Source: Tolypeutes matacus (taxonomy: Eukaryota; Chordata; Mammalia; Cingulata; Chlamyphoridae). From it: DNA of 64,000 nucleotides. Under the pieces are notes generated by a model, which was given only the letters and a program-made list of their open reading frames with translations, was not told where the DNA came from and did no database searches. The translations under genes were made by a program, and so were the position numbers. The stretch is taken from positions 337,464 to 401,463 of the forward strand of contig JAKSZT010054571.1 of assembly GCA_026826555.1 (NCBI GenBank), read 5' to 3'. Below, in pieces: positions 1 to 13,062 of the stretch. How positions within the stretch are numbered: the first letter of the stretch is position 1; every line of letters begins with the position of its first letter.

Positions 1-3000
1 AGTAGGTTTTTCAGTTTGAAAAGTAAGACTGAGACTTGTTTCATTGGCTGCTATGCAAGTGTTTTCACTTATATCAAAGTCAAAACACTGGTTTACATAA
101 CATTCTATGAATGCACGGGTTTCTTCAGTTTCGAAAACTAAGCAATATACTCTTTTCATTGGAGACTATGCACATGTTTTGACTTACAATCAAGTTCAAA
201 ACCCTGGTTTTACCTAAGGCTCTGTGAATGTAGTTGATTCTTTAGTTTTGAAAACTAAGAAAGAGACTTGTTTCAGTGTCTGATAGGCACATGTTTCCAC
301 TTATAATCAATGAAAAAATCTCCAGTTTTACTTAATGCACTGTGAACACAGAAGGTGCTTCACTTTTCTAAAGTAAGTAAGATACTTGTTTCCTTGGCTG
401 GGCTGCTATGCACATGATTTCAATTACAATCAATTTCAAAACACTGCTAGGCCAATACCCTAATTTCTTCAGTTTTGAAAACTAAGCAAGATGCTTGTTT
501 CCTTGGAAACTATGCTCTTGTTTTCACTTAGAATCAAAGGCAAACACTAGTTTTACCTATCACAGTATGAATACAGGAAGTTCTCCTGTTTAGAAAACTA
601 ACCATGATCCTCATTTCATTGGCTGCTATGCACTTGTTTTCACTTACAAACAATGTCAACACACCACTTTTAATATGCCAATGCATTAGTTGCCTCTCCT
701 TTGAAATCAAAGTAAGATTCTTGTTTCATTTGCAGCTATGCTCGTGTTTTCATGTACAATCAACTTGAAAACACTGTTTTTACCTAACACTCTGTGAATG
801 CAGGCGGTGTTTTGATTTTGAAAGGTAAATAAACTACTTGTTCCTTTTGCTACCATGCACTTGCTTTCAATTACACAATCAATGTCAAAGCACTGCTTTT
901 ACAAAATGCTATGCCAATAATTGGTTATTTCACTTCCAAAAACTAAGCAAGATACTTGTTTCCTTAGCTGCAATGCACTTGTTTTCACTTTCAATAAAAT
1001 TCAAAATACTGTTTTTACCTAACACACTCTGAAGGCAGAGGATTCTTCAGTTTTGACAACTAAGCCAGATACTCTTCTCATTGACAGCTATGCATGTGTT
1101 TTGATTTATAATCAACTTCAAAACACTGGTTTACCTAAAACTCTCTGAATGTGGTCAGTTTTGAAAATAAATTTAAAAATCCTGTTTCATTAGCTGCTGT
1201 GCACCTCTTCTCACTCATAATCAATGTTAAAAAACTGGTTTTATGTAATGCTCTGTGAATTCATGAGGTATTATGGTTTTGAAATGCAAGGGTGTTACTT
1301 GTTTCCTTGGCTTCTATATACTTGTTTTCACTTACAAACCATGTCAATGCACCCCTATACCTAAGGCGATGCCAATGCTGTAGTTTCTTCACTTTTGTAA
1401 TCTAAGTAAGATACTTGTTTCATTTGCTGCTATGCACATGTTTTCACTTACAATCAAGTGCAAAACAATGCTTTTACCTAACTTTCTGTGAATACAGTCG
1501 GTTATTCACTTTTGAAAACCAATAAAAAACTGACATCATTGGATGCATTGCATGTGCTTTCACTTAAAATTAAAACACTTTGTGAATACAGGAAGTTCTT
1601 CACTTTGTAAAGTAATTAAGGTACTTTTTTCCTTGGTTGCTATGCGTTTGTTTTCACTTAGAATCAAAGGCAAACACTGCTTTTACCTAACAAAGTCTGA
1701 ATGAAGGAGGTTTTACAGTTTTGAATAATAAGCAAGATACTCATTTCATTGGAAAATATGGACTTGTTTTGAGTTAAAATCTTCTTCAAAATCCTGGTTT
1801 TAACCTAATTCTCTGTGAATACAGGAGGTTTTTTTTTTCTAAAGTAAGTAAAATACTAGTTTCCTTGGCTGCTATGCACTTGTTTTCACTTACAATGAAT
1901 GTCAAAACACGGCTTTTAGCAAATGCTAGGCCAATGCAGTAGCTTCTTCACTTTTGAAATCTGAGTAAAATTCTTATTTCACTTGCTGCTATGAACTTTT
2001 TTTCACTTACATTCAACTTTAAAACACTGGTTTCACGTAACAATCTGTGCATGTAGGAGATGGTTCAATTTTGAAAGTTAAGTAAGATACTGGTTTCTTT
2101 GGCTGCTATACACTTGCTTTCATTCACATTCAATGTTCAAACACTAATGTTATGCCAATACAGTGGTTTCTTCAGTTTGCAAAACTAAGCAAGATACTCA
2201 TTTCATTGGCACCTATGCACTTGTTTTGAGTTACAATCAACTTCAAAATCTGGTTTTAGCTTAATGCTCTGTGATTTCATGAGGTTCGTCACTTTTGTAA
2301 TGTAAGAAAGTTACTTGTTTCCTTGGCTGCTATGTGCTTGTGTTCACTTACAGCCAATGTCAAAACACCACTTTTACCTTATGCTATGTCAATGCAGTAG
2401 TTTCTTCACTTTTGAAATCTAAGTAAGATTTGTGTTTCATTTGCTGCTATGAATGTGTTTTCACTTACAATCAACTTCAAAACCCTGGTTTCATCTCACA
2501 CCCCTTGAATGCAGGTGGTAAATTAATTTTGAAAGGAAAGTAAGATACTTGTTTCTTTTGTTGCTATTGCACTTGTTTTTGCTGATATGCAAGTGTTTTG
2601 ACTTACAATCAACTTTAAAACCCTGGTATACCTAAAACTCTGCTAATGCAGTTGTTTTTTCAGTTTTGAAAAGGAAGAAAGAAACCTGTTTCATTGGCTG
2701 ATTTGCATGTGTTTTCACATATAATCAATGTCAAAACACTGGTTTTCCTAATGCTTTCTGGATATAGGAGCTTCTTCACTTTTGTAAAGTTATTACATAC
2801 TTTTTTTCTTGTCTGCTATGCACTTGTTTTACTTAAAATCCATGTCAAAACACTGCTATTGTCTAGTGCTATGCAGATGCACTAATTTCTTCAGTTTTGA
2901 TAATTAAGCAAGATTCTTGTTTGCTTGTCTTCTATGCACTTTTTTCAGTTAGAATCTATGGCAAACAGTGGTTTTACCTACCACGATCCGAATGCAAGAG

Positions 3001-3415
3001 GATCTCTAATTTTGAAAACTAAGCAAGATTCTCATTTCAATAGCAACTATTTACATGTTTTAAGTTACAATCATCTTCAAAATCTGGGTTTTAACCAAAT
3101 GCTCTGTGAATACAAGAGGTTCATCACTTTTGTAAAGTAAATAAGATAACTGTTTCCTTGGCTACTATGCACTGGTTTTCACCAACAACCAATGTCAAAA
3201 CACCACTTTTACCTAATGCTGTATTTTCTTCACTTTTTAAATCTAAGTAAGATTCTTGTTTCATTTGCTGCTATGCATGTGTTTTCACTTACAATGAACT
3301 TCAAAACACTGGTTTCACCTAACACTNNNNNNNNNNACATGTTTTCACTTACAATGAACTTCAAAACACTGGTTTCACCTAACGCTTTGTGAATGTAAGT
3401 GGTTCATAATTTTTG
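1..3415 (+). repeat. Satellite array, family A block 1 (~115-117 bp monomers, 12-type HOR)
   Basis: Head-to-tail A+T-rich monomers of about 112-120 bp. Family A is recognised by TTTCCTTGGCTGCTATGCAC, by monomers reading GCTATGCCAATGCAGTAG after the TTTTACCTAAT segment, and by AATCAACTTCAAAAC replacing AATCAATGTCAAAAC. A diagnostic type, AATCAAAGGCAAACAC, appears near 540 and 1660, with a diverged copy near 2950 (ATCTATGGCAAAC), a cycle of about 1.1-1.3 kb. The order of types at 1-550 and 790-1400 is repeated at 43675-44230 and 44340-44960 in the other family A block. No gene is visible; open frames of 60-76 codons are chance frames through the repeat. The array is cut by the window start. Last family A sequence is near 3400, where a monomer begins as type A12 and ends as family B. 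Confidence 0.93.
3327..3336. other. Assembly gap (10 N)
   Basis: Ten N bases. The roughly 48 bp on the left (about 3279-3326) and on the right (about 3337-3384) are almost identical, both running from TGTTTTCACTTACAATGAAC through GGTTTCACCTAAC. The spacing is about 60 bp, half a monomer, which does not fit the array period. The gap therefore looks like two unmerged contig ends carrying the same sequence. Confidence 0.98.
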
Positions 3416-6400
3416 AAAACTGAACAACTTACTCATTTAATAGCCTGCTTCACACTTGTTTTCACTTATAATCAATGTCAAAGCAGTGGTGATACATAAT
3501 ATTCTTTGAATGCTGTCATTTCTTCACTTCTGAAAAACAAGCAAGCCCTTGTGTTATTGGCTGCTATGCACATGTTTTGACATACAATAAATGTCAAAAC
3601 ACTGGTTTTACCTAATACTCTGTGAAAGTAGGAGGTTCTTCAGCATTGAAAATTAAGCAAATTGTTTCTTTATTTCACTGCTGTGGCACTTGTTTTCACT
3701 TACAATCAACTTAAAGACTCTGGTTTTATCTAATGCTCTCTGAATGCAGAACGTCCTTCAGTTTTGAAAACAAAGCAAGTTGCTTGTTTAATTGCCTGCT
3801 ACACACTTGTTTTCACTTACAATCAATGTCAAAACAGTGGTTTTACCTAATGATCTGTGAATACATGAGGTTCATCACTTTTAAATTCCAAGCATGTAGC
3901 TTAATTTGTGGCTATGCATTTGTTTTCACTTTAAACCAATGTCAAAACCATAGTTTTATCTAACACTCTGAATGAAATTGGTTCTTCATTTTCAAAAATT
4001 AAGCAAGGTTCTTGTTTAATAGGATACTATTTACTTTTTATCACTTACAATCAATGAAAAATCATTGGTTTTACCTTTGTGACTGTAAGTAGTTATTCAG
4101 TTTTAAAACTAAATAAGTTACTCATATAATTGCCTGCTACACACTTCTTTTCACTTACAATGTCAAAATTGTGGTTTGACCTAACAATCTGTGAATGCAG
4201 GAGATTCTTCATTTGTGAAAGCTAGGCATGTTACTTCCTTAATTGGCTCTTTTGCACTTGTTTTCATTATCAATGAAAAACACTGGTTTTACCTAAAACT
4301 TTGCTAATGAAAGTGGTCCTTCAGTTTGGAAAACTATGCATGTTACTCATTTAATTTCCTGATGCACACATGTTTTCAATTATAATCGATATGAAGGCAC
4401 TGATTTTACATAATCCTCTGTGAATGCAGTAGGTTATTCTGGTTTGAATTCTAAGCAAGTTACTTGTGTAATTTGCTGATATTTATTCTCACGTACAATC
4501 AATGCCAAAACAGTGTTTTTACTTAGTGCTCTATAAAATGCAGGAGGTTTTTAGTTTTGAAAACTAAGCAAATTACTAGTTTAATAGCCTGCTATGCACT
4601 TGTTTTCACTTTGAAGGTCTATATAATGGTTTTACATAATAGGTTGAGAATGCAGATATTTCTTCAAATTGTGAAAACTAAGCAAGTTACTTTTTCATTG
4701 TGTGCTATGCACTTGTTTTCACTTACAATCAATGACAAAACAATGGTTTACCTAATGCTCTTGGAATGCAGTATTTTCTTACATTGGGAAAGATAAGCAA
4801 TTTACTTCTTTAAATGACTATGCACCTTACATTCACTTACATTCAATGGCAAATCAGTTGTGATACCTAACACTCTGTGAATGCAGCAGTTTCTACAGTT
4901 GTGAAAAGTAAGAATGTTACTTATTTACTTGATTGCTATGCACTTGTTTTAACTTACAACCAATGTCAAAACCATGGTTTTACCTTACATTCTAGGAATG
5001 CAGTAGTTACTTAATTTGTGAAAACTAAGGAATTTATTTCTTTAAATGGCTGCTATGCACATGTTTTCACTTACAATCAATATCAAAACCATGGTTTTAC
5101 TTAAGGTTCTGGGAATGCAGTAGTTTCTTCTTTTGTGAAAACTAAGAAGTAATTTCTTTAATTGGCTGCTATGCACTTTCACTTACATTACATATCATAA
5201 CACTTGTTTGACATAATTCTCTGTGAATGAAGGAGGTTCTTCAATTTTTAAAAGTAAGTTGCTTGTTTAATTGCCTGCTACATGCTTGTTTTCACTTATA
5301 TTCAATGTCAAAACACTGGTTTTACCTAATGCTCTGTGAATGCATGAGGTTCTTCAGTTTTGACTTCCAAGCAAGTAGATTAATTTCCTGCTATGCACTT
5401 GTTTTCACTTATAAACAATGTCAAAAACCCTGGTTTTAGCTAACACTCAGGAAGTTCTTCAGTTTTGAAACCTAAGCAAGTTGCTTGTTTAATTGCCTGT
5501 TACACACTTGTTTTCACTTACAATAAATGTCAAAAAAGTGTTTTTACCTAACCCTTTGTAAATGCAGGAGTTTCTTCTGTTCTGAACATTAGGCATGTTA
5601 CTTCCTTAATAGTCTTCTTTGCACTTGTTCTCACTTACAATCAATGAAAAAACATTGGTTTTTACGTAACACTTTGTGAATATAAGTGGTTCTTCAGTTT
5701 CAAACGCTAAGCAAATTACTCATTTAATTGTCTGCTACACAATTTTTTCACTTACAAGTAATATCAAAGCAGGGATAATACATAAAATTCTGTGAATGCT
5801 GTCATTTTTTCACTTGTGTAAAATAACCAAGTCTTTGTTTAATTGGTTGCTATGCACTTGTTTTCAATTACAATTTTAATATGCTGGTTTTTCCTAATAT
5901 GCTGAGAATGAAATTGTTTCTTGCAGTTGTGAAAACTAAGAAAGTTACTTTTTCATTGGGTGTTATGTGCTGTCTTTAAATTATAATGAATGTCAAAATA
6001 ATGGTTTACCAAATGCTCTTGGAATGCAGAAGTTTTTCAATTGGGAAAACTAAACAACTTGCTTCTTTAAATGACTGCTCTGCACTTGTTGTCACTTACA
6101 GTCAATGGCAAATCAGTTGTGATACCTAACAATCTGTGAAAGCAGTAGTTTCTTCAGTTGTGAAAGCTAATCATGATTGTTCTTTAATTGCCTGCTATGC
6201 ACTTTTTAAATCTTACAACCAATGTGAAAACCATGGTTTTACCTAACGTTCTGGGAATGCAGTAATTTCTTCATTTGTGAAAACTAAGGAAGTTATTTCT
6301 TTAATTGGCTCCTATCAATTTTTCACTTATATTCAATATCAAAACACTTGATTGGCCTAATGTTCTGTGCGTGAAGGAGGTATCTTCAGTTTTGAAAACT

Positions 6401-9400
6401 AAGCAAGTTTCTTGTTTAATTGCCTGCTACACAATTGTTTTCACTTACAATCTATGTCAAAACACTGGTTTTACCTAATGCTCTGTGAATGCACGAGGTT
6501 CTTCAGATTTGAATTCCAAGCAAGTAGTTTAATTTGCCACTATGAACTTGTTTTCACTTACAATCAATGTCAAAATTCTGGTTTTACCTAATGCTCTTTG
6601 AATGCTGTAGTATCATCAGTTGTAGAAACTATGCAATTACTTCTTTAATTGACTGCTATGCATTAGTTTGAACTTACAATGTCAAAATACTGGTTTTATG
6701 GAATGTACTGTGAATGCCAGAGGTTTAGTTTTGAATTCTAATAAAACAGTTTAATTTGCTGCTATGTGCTTCTTTTCACTTACAACCAATATCAAAACCA
6801 GAGTTTTTCCTAAGGCTATGTGAATGCAGTACTTCCTTCATTTGTGAAAACTAAGGAAGTTAATTCTTTAATTGGCTGCTACACACTTGTTTTCACTTAC
6901 AGTCAAAGTCAAAACACTGGTTTTTCTTAATGCTCTGTGAATGAATGAGTTTCTTCAGTTTTGAACTCCAAGCAAGTAGTTTAATTTGCAAATATGCACT
7001 TGTCTTCACTTACAACTAATTTGAAAACCCTGGTTTTACCTAACACTCTGTGAATGAAGGAGGTTATTCAATTTTCAAAAATTAAGCAATGTACTTGTTT
7101 AACAGGATACTATTCACTTCTTCAATCTTACAATCAATGAAAAAACTGGTTTTATCTTTGTGAATGTAAGTGGTGGTTCTGTTTAGAAAACTAAGCAAGT
7201 TACTGGTTTGATTGTCTTCTTCACACAACTTTTCACTTACAATCAATGTCAAAGAAGGGCTGATACATTAGATTCTGTGCATGCAGTCATTTCTTCAACA
7301 GTTAAAATAAAAAAATTTCCTTGTTTAATTGGCTGTTTTGCACTTGTTTTAAAATACAATAAATATCAAAACACTGGGCTTACCTGACGAGTTGTGAATG
7401 AAGTAGCATTTTCAGTTTTGGAAGCTAAGCTAATTACTTCTTCCTTTGGCTACTATAGCAGTTGATTTCACTTACAATATCAATATGCTGGTTTTACTGA
7501 ATATAGTGAGAATGCAGTTGTTTCTTTACATTTTGAAAAATATGCAAGTTAGTTTTTCATTGGGTGCTATGCACTTGTTTTCACTTACATTCAATATCAA
7601 AACAATTGTATGATGTAATGCTCTGTGACTGAAGGAGGTTCTTTAGTTTTGAAAACTAAGCAAATTGCTTGGTCAATTGCCTGCTACAAACTTTTTTTCA
7701 CTTACAATCAATGTCAAAACACTGGCTTTACCTCATGCTCACTGAATGCATGAGGTTCTTCTGTTTTAAATTCCAAGCAAAGTAATTTAATTTGCTGTTA
7801 TGCACTGTTTTTCATTTACAACCAGTGTTAAAACCCTGGTTTTACCTAACACTCTCTGAATGAAAGAGGTTCTTCAATTTTCAAAAATTAAGCAAGGTAC
7901 TTGTTTAACAGGATACTATTCACTTCTTCTCACTTACAATCTTTTTAAAAAACACTGGTTTTACATTTGTGAATGCAAATGGTTCTTCAGTTTTGAAAAC
8001 TAAACAAGTTACTCATTTAATTGCCTGCTATACACTTCTTTTCATTTACAACCAATGTCTTAATGGTGGTTTTACCTAACACATGTGAATTCAGGAGTTT
8101 CTTCAGTTGTGAAAACTAGGCAGTCAATTCCTTAACTTGTTGCTTTGCACTTCTTCTCACAATCAATGAAAAAGCCTGGCTTCACTGAATGCTTTGTGAA
8201 TGTACATGGCTCTTCAGATTGGGAAACTATGCCAGTTACTCATTTAAATTGCATGCTGCAGTTTTCTTTTCACTTACAAACAATGTCAAAGCACTGGTTT
8301 TACCTAATGCTCTGTGAATGCAATAGGTTATTCTGTTTTGAATTTTAAGCAAGTTACTTGTGTTATTTGCTGTTATTTATTCTCCCTTATAATCAATGCC
8401 AGAACAGTGGTTTTACCTAATGCTCTATGAATGCAGGAGATACTTTAGTCTTGAAAACTAAGCAATTACTTGTATAATTGGCTGTTATGCACTAGTATTC
8501 ACTAATAAACAATTTCAACATGCTGGTTTTACCTAATACTCGTAAATGATATAGTTTCTTCAGTTGTGCAAATTAAGCAAGATAATTTTTCATTTGGTGC
8601 TATGCACTTGTTTTCACTTACAATCCATGACAAAACAGTGGTTTACCTAACATTCTTGGAATGCAGTACTTTCTTCAGTTGGGAAAACTGTGCAATTTAC
8701 TTCTTTAAATGAATGACATGCACTTGTTTAACTTAAGGTCAATTGCCAATCAGTTGTGATACCTAAAATACTGTGAATGCATCAGTTTCTTCAGTGGTGA
8801 AAACTAAGTTCATTTCTTCTTTAATTAGATGTTATTCAGTTATCTTAACTTACAACCAATGTCCAAACCATGGTTTTAACTAACATTCTGGGGATGCAGT
8901 AGTTTCTTCATTTGTGAAAACTAAGAAAGTTATTTCTTTAATTGGCTGTTACACACTTGTTTATGCTTACATTTAATATCAAAATACTTGTTTGTCCCAA
9001 TGCTCTGTGAATGAAGAAGGTTCTTCAGTTTTGAAACTAAGCATTTTGATTGTTTAATTACCTGCTACACACTTGTTATCACTTATAACCAATGTCAAAA
9101 TCCTGGATTTACCTAACACTCTGTGAATGAAGGAGGTTGTTCAATTTTCTAAAATTAAGCAAGGTACTTGTTTAATAGGATGCTATTCAATTTTTCTCAA
9201 GTACAATCAATGAAAAAACACTGGTTTTAATTTTGTGAATATAACTGGTTCTATAGTTTTGAAAACTAAGCCAACTTCTCATTTATTTGCTAGCTACACA
9301 CTTCTTTTCACTTACAGTCTATTTCAAAATGGAGGTTTTACCTAACGTTCTGTGAATGCAGGAGCTTCTTCATTTGTGATAACTAGGCATGTTACTTCCT

Positions 9401-12400
9401 TTATTGGCAGCTTTGCACTTGCTCTCACAATCAATGAAAACACACTGGTTTTATCTAATGCTTTGTGAATGTAAGTTGTTCTTCAGTGTGGAAAACTATG
9501 CAAGTTACTCATTTAATTGCCTGCTGCACACTTCTTTACACTTACAATCACTGTCAAAGCCTTGGTTTTACATAATTCTTTGTGAATGCTGGAGCTTATT
9601 CTCTTTTGCATTCTAAGCATGTTACTTGTGTTACTTGCTGGTATTTATTCTCACTCACGATCAATGTCAAACCTGAGGTTTTACCTAATGATCTATGAAT
9701 AAAGGATGTCCTTCAGTTTTGAAATCTAAGCAAATTACTTGTATAATTGGCTGTTACACACTTGTTTTCACTTACAATCAAAGTCAAAATGCTGGTTTTA
9801 CCTAATAATTTTGAATGCTGTAGTTTCTTCAGTTGTGAAAACCAAGTAAGTTACTTTTTCATTTGGTGCTTTCCACTTGTTTTCACTTACAACAAATGTC
9901 AAAACCCTAGTTTTACCTAGCACTCTGTGAATGAAGGAGGTTCTTCAGTTTTCAAAAATTAAAGAAGTTACTTGTTATATTGGTTACCATCCACTGGTTT
10001 TCATTTACAACGAATGCCTAAATGGTAATTTTACCTAACCCTCTGTAAATGCAGAATTCCATCAGTTATTAAAACTAAACACTTTACATCCCTAATTGGC
10101 TGCCTAGCACTTGTTCTCACAATCAATGAAAAAACCCAGGTAAGTAAAACCCAGTTCAACACTTCTTTTCACTTACAATCAATGTCAAAACAGTGGTCAA
10201 ACATAAGATTCTGTGAATGCAGTCGTTTCTTCACTTGTGAAACCAAGAAAGCCCTTGTTTAATTGGCTGCTATGCACTTGTTTTCACTTACAACCATTGC
10301 CAAAACCCTGGTTTTACCTAAAAATCTGTGAATGAAGGAAGTTCTTCAGTTTTCAATAATAAAGGAGGGTACTTGTTTTATAGGATACTCTTCATTTTTT
10401 TCACTTACAATGAATGTCAAAACCTGGGTTTTAACTAACACTCTGTGAATGAAGGAGGTTCTTCAATTTTCAAAAATTTAGCAAGGTACATTTTTAATAG
10501 GATACTATTTACTTCTCACTTACAGGCAATGAAAAAACACTGGTTTTAACTTTGTAAATGTAAGTGGTTCTTCAGTATAGAAAACAAAGCAAGTTATTCA
10601 TTTAATTACCTGCTAAACACTTATTTTCACTTACAATGTAAAAATGGTGGTTTAACCTAACATTCTGTGAATACAGGAGTTTCTTCAGTTGTGAAAACTA
10701 GGCATGTTACTTCCTTAATTGGCTGCTTTGCAGCTGTTCTCACAATCATTGAAAAAACACTGATTTTACCTAATGCTTTGTGAATGTAAGTGGTTCTTCA
10801 GTTTGGAAAACAATGCAAGTTATGCATTTAATTACCTGCTTTCCACTTCTTTCACTTACAATAAATGTCTAAGCAGTTGTGATATTTAAGATTCTGTGAA
10901 TGCAGTCATTTCTTCACTTGTGAAAACCAAGCAAGGGATTTGTTATTTCGCTGCTATGCCATTATTTTCACATACAATATACACCAAAACACTGGGTTTA
11001 CCTAATGCTCTGTGAATGTAGGAGGTTCTTCAGTTTTGTAAACTAAGCAAATTACTTCTTTATTTGACTGCCATGGCACTTGTTTTCACTTACATTCAAT
11101 ATCAAAACACTGGTTTGACCTAATGTTTTGTGAAAGTAGGATGCTCTTCAGTTTTGAAAACTAAGCCATTTGCTTGCTTAATTGCCTGCTCTGCACTTGA
11201 TTTCACTTACAGTCAATGGCAAATCAGTTGTGATAACTAAAACTCCATGAATGCACTAGTTTTTCAGTTGTGAAAACCAAGCCTGTTATTTTATTAATTG
11301 CTGTGCACTTATTTTCACATACAATCAATGTAGAAGTACAGGTATTTCTTAATTGTCTGTGAATGTAAGACTTTCTATAATTTTGAAAATTAAGCATGTT
11401 AATGGCTTCATTGCCTGCTACACACTTGAGTTCACTTGCAATCAGTGTCAAAGCAGTGGTGATTCATAACATTCTGTACATACAATCAATTCTTCACTTG
11501 TTAAAACTAAGCATGTTATTTCTTTAATTGGTGTTACACACTTGTTTTTACTTACAATCAATGTCAAAACTCTGGTTTTACCTAATATTGCGAATGAAGG
11601 AGGTTTTTCAGTTTTGAACACTAAGCAAGTTACTTGTTATTTTGCTGCTATGCCCTTGTTTTCACTTACAATCAACGTCAAAATTCTGGTTTTATGGAAT
11701 GTTCTGTGAATGCAGGAGGTCCTTCAGTTTTGAATCCCAAGCAAGGGGTTTAATTTTCTGCTATGCACATGTTTTCACTTACTATCAATGTCAAAACCCT
11801 GATTTTACCTAATTCTCTGTGAATGAAGGAGGTTCTTCAATTTTCAAACATTAAGCAAGGTACATGTTTAATAGGATACTAGTCACTTGTTTTCACTTAC
11901 AATCAATGTCAAAATGGTGGTTTTACCTAATGCTCTGTGACTGCAAGAGTTTCTCCACTTATGAGAAATTGGCAAGTTACTACCTTAGTTGGCTGCTTTG
12001 CACTTGTTCTCACTTACAGTCAATTAAAAAAAACTGGTTTTACTTAATGCTTTGTGAATGTAAATGGTTCTTCAGTTCTGATAATTGAGGAAGTTACTCT
12101 TTTAATTGCCTGCTTCACACTTATTTTCACTTACAATCAATGTCAAAGAACTGGTTTTACCTAGTGCTCTGTCATTGCAGTAGGTTATTCTGCTTTAAAA
12201 TCTTAGCAAATTACCTGTATTATTTGCAGTATTTATTCTCACTTACAATCAATGTCAAAACAGTGATTTTATTTGATGATCTATGAAAGCAGAAGGCACA
12301 TCTGTTTTGTAAACTAAGCAAGTTACTTGTATAATTGGCGGCTAGGCACTCATTTTCACTTACAATTAATGTCAAATTTCTGGTTTTACTTAATACTTGT

Positions 12401-12724
12401 GAATGCAGTAGTTTCTTAAGTTGTGAAAACTAAGCAAGTTACTTTTTCATTTGGTGCTATGCACGTGTATTCTCTTTCAACCAATGTCTAAACCATGGTT
12501 TTATTTAATACTCTGTAAATGTAGGTTTTCTTCAGTTGTGAAAACAGGGTAGGTTACCTCCTTAATTGCCTGCTTCACACTTCTTTTCACTTAAATCAAT
12601 ATCAAAGCAGTGGTGATACATAAGACTCTGTGAATGCAGTCATTTCTTCATTTATGAAAACAAAGCAAGTCCTTGCTTGGCTGCTATGCACTTGTTTTAA
12701 CATACAATAAATGTCAAAACACTG
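3416..12724 (+). repeat. Satellite array, family B (~117 bp monomers, ~19-type HOR)
   Basis: Same monomer backbone as family A, but with AAGCAAGTTACTT..TTTAATTGGCTGC. Types recur in order: GGCAAATCAGTTGTGATACC (type 1; near 4850, 6105, 8750, 11215), AACCATGGTTTTACC (2), TTCAATATCAAAACAC (3), a GAATTCCAAGCAAGTAG type (4), a TTTTCAAAAATTAAGCAAGG type (5), a short ACCTTTGTGAATG type (6), ATGGTGG (7), a type with CTTACA deleted giving TTCTCACAATCAATG (8), TATTTATTCTCAC types (9/10; near 4490, 8376, 9641, 12229), and GTGATACATAAGATTCTG (15). No gene is seen in this 9.3 kb. Confidence 0.93.
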
Positions 12725-13062
12725 TTTTTTTTTTGTTTTTGTTTTTTTTTTTTTTTTACTAAATTATAATTTTTTTTTGAAATTTATTTTTATTTTTTAA
12801 ATATATATATACATATATTTTAAGAGGTGCTTAGATTACCCAAAATATTACACGGAACCCACTGGGATTCCCATGCTGCCCACCTCCCACACCTCCCACC
12901 ACATCCAACACAAACATCTCCCATAGTGTGGCCCACCAACCTCAATGAACTTACACATCCTGGAGCCTTGCCACCAACCATAGACCACAGTTCACACTGT
13001 AGACCACACTCTCTCCCACTCAGTTCTGAGTGGTGTGTGCTGATTTAAAATGGCCTACATCC
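12725..13062 (-). mobile_element. LINE-1 3' end, 5'-truncated, inverted
   Basis: The segment opens with a long T-rich tract (12725-12760) and an A+T-rich stretch, then unique sequence until the satellite resumes with TTTTATCTAACTCTCTGAAT. Read on the minus strand it is the end of an L1 3' tail followed by poly(A). It matches the last ~260 bp of the plus-strand L1 in this window (about 49960-50214): both contain TAGGCCATTTTA, GTGGGAGAGAGTGT, CCAGGATGTGTA and GTAATCTAAG in the same order. About 330 bp survive, with no ORF2. I could not identify a convincing target site duplication. The 73-codon plus-strand frame inside it is antisense to a UTR and not a gene. Confidence 0.88.

Noticed and set aside
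838..12088. Many open frames of 60-90 codons in the satellite, with recurring words like MHLFSLTIN, CFHLQSMSK and HWFYLML
   Set aside because: The monomer is about 117 bp, i.e. 39 codons, so stop-free stretches repeat in phase by construction. The words appear in all three frames of the same DNA, and length changes between monomers break every frame. No start context, splice sites or conserved protein support a gene.
12827..13048. 73-codon plus-strand frame, Pro/His-rich
   Set aside because: It lies antisense in an L1 3' UTR fragment.
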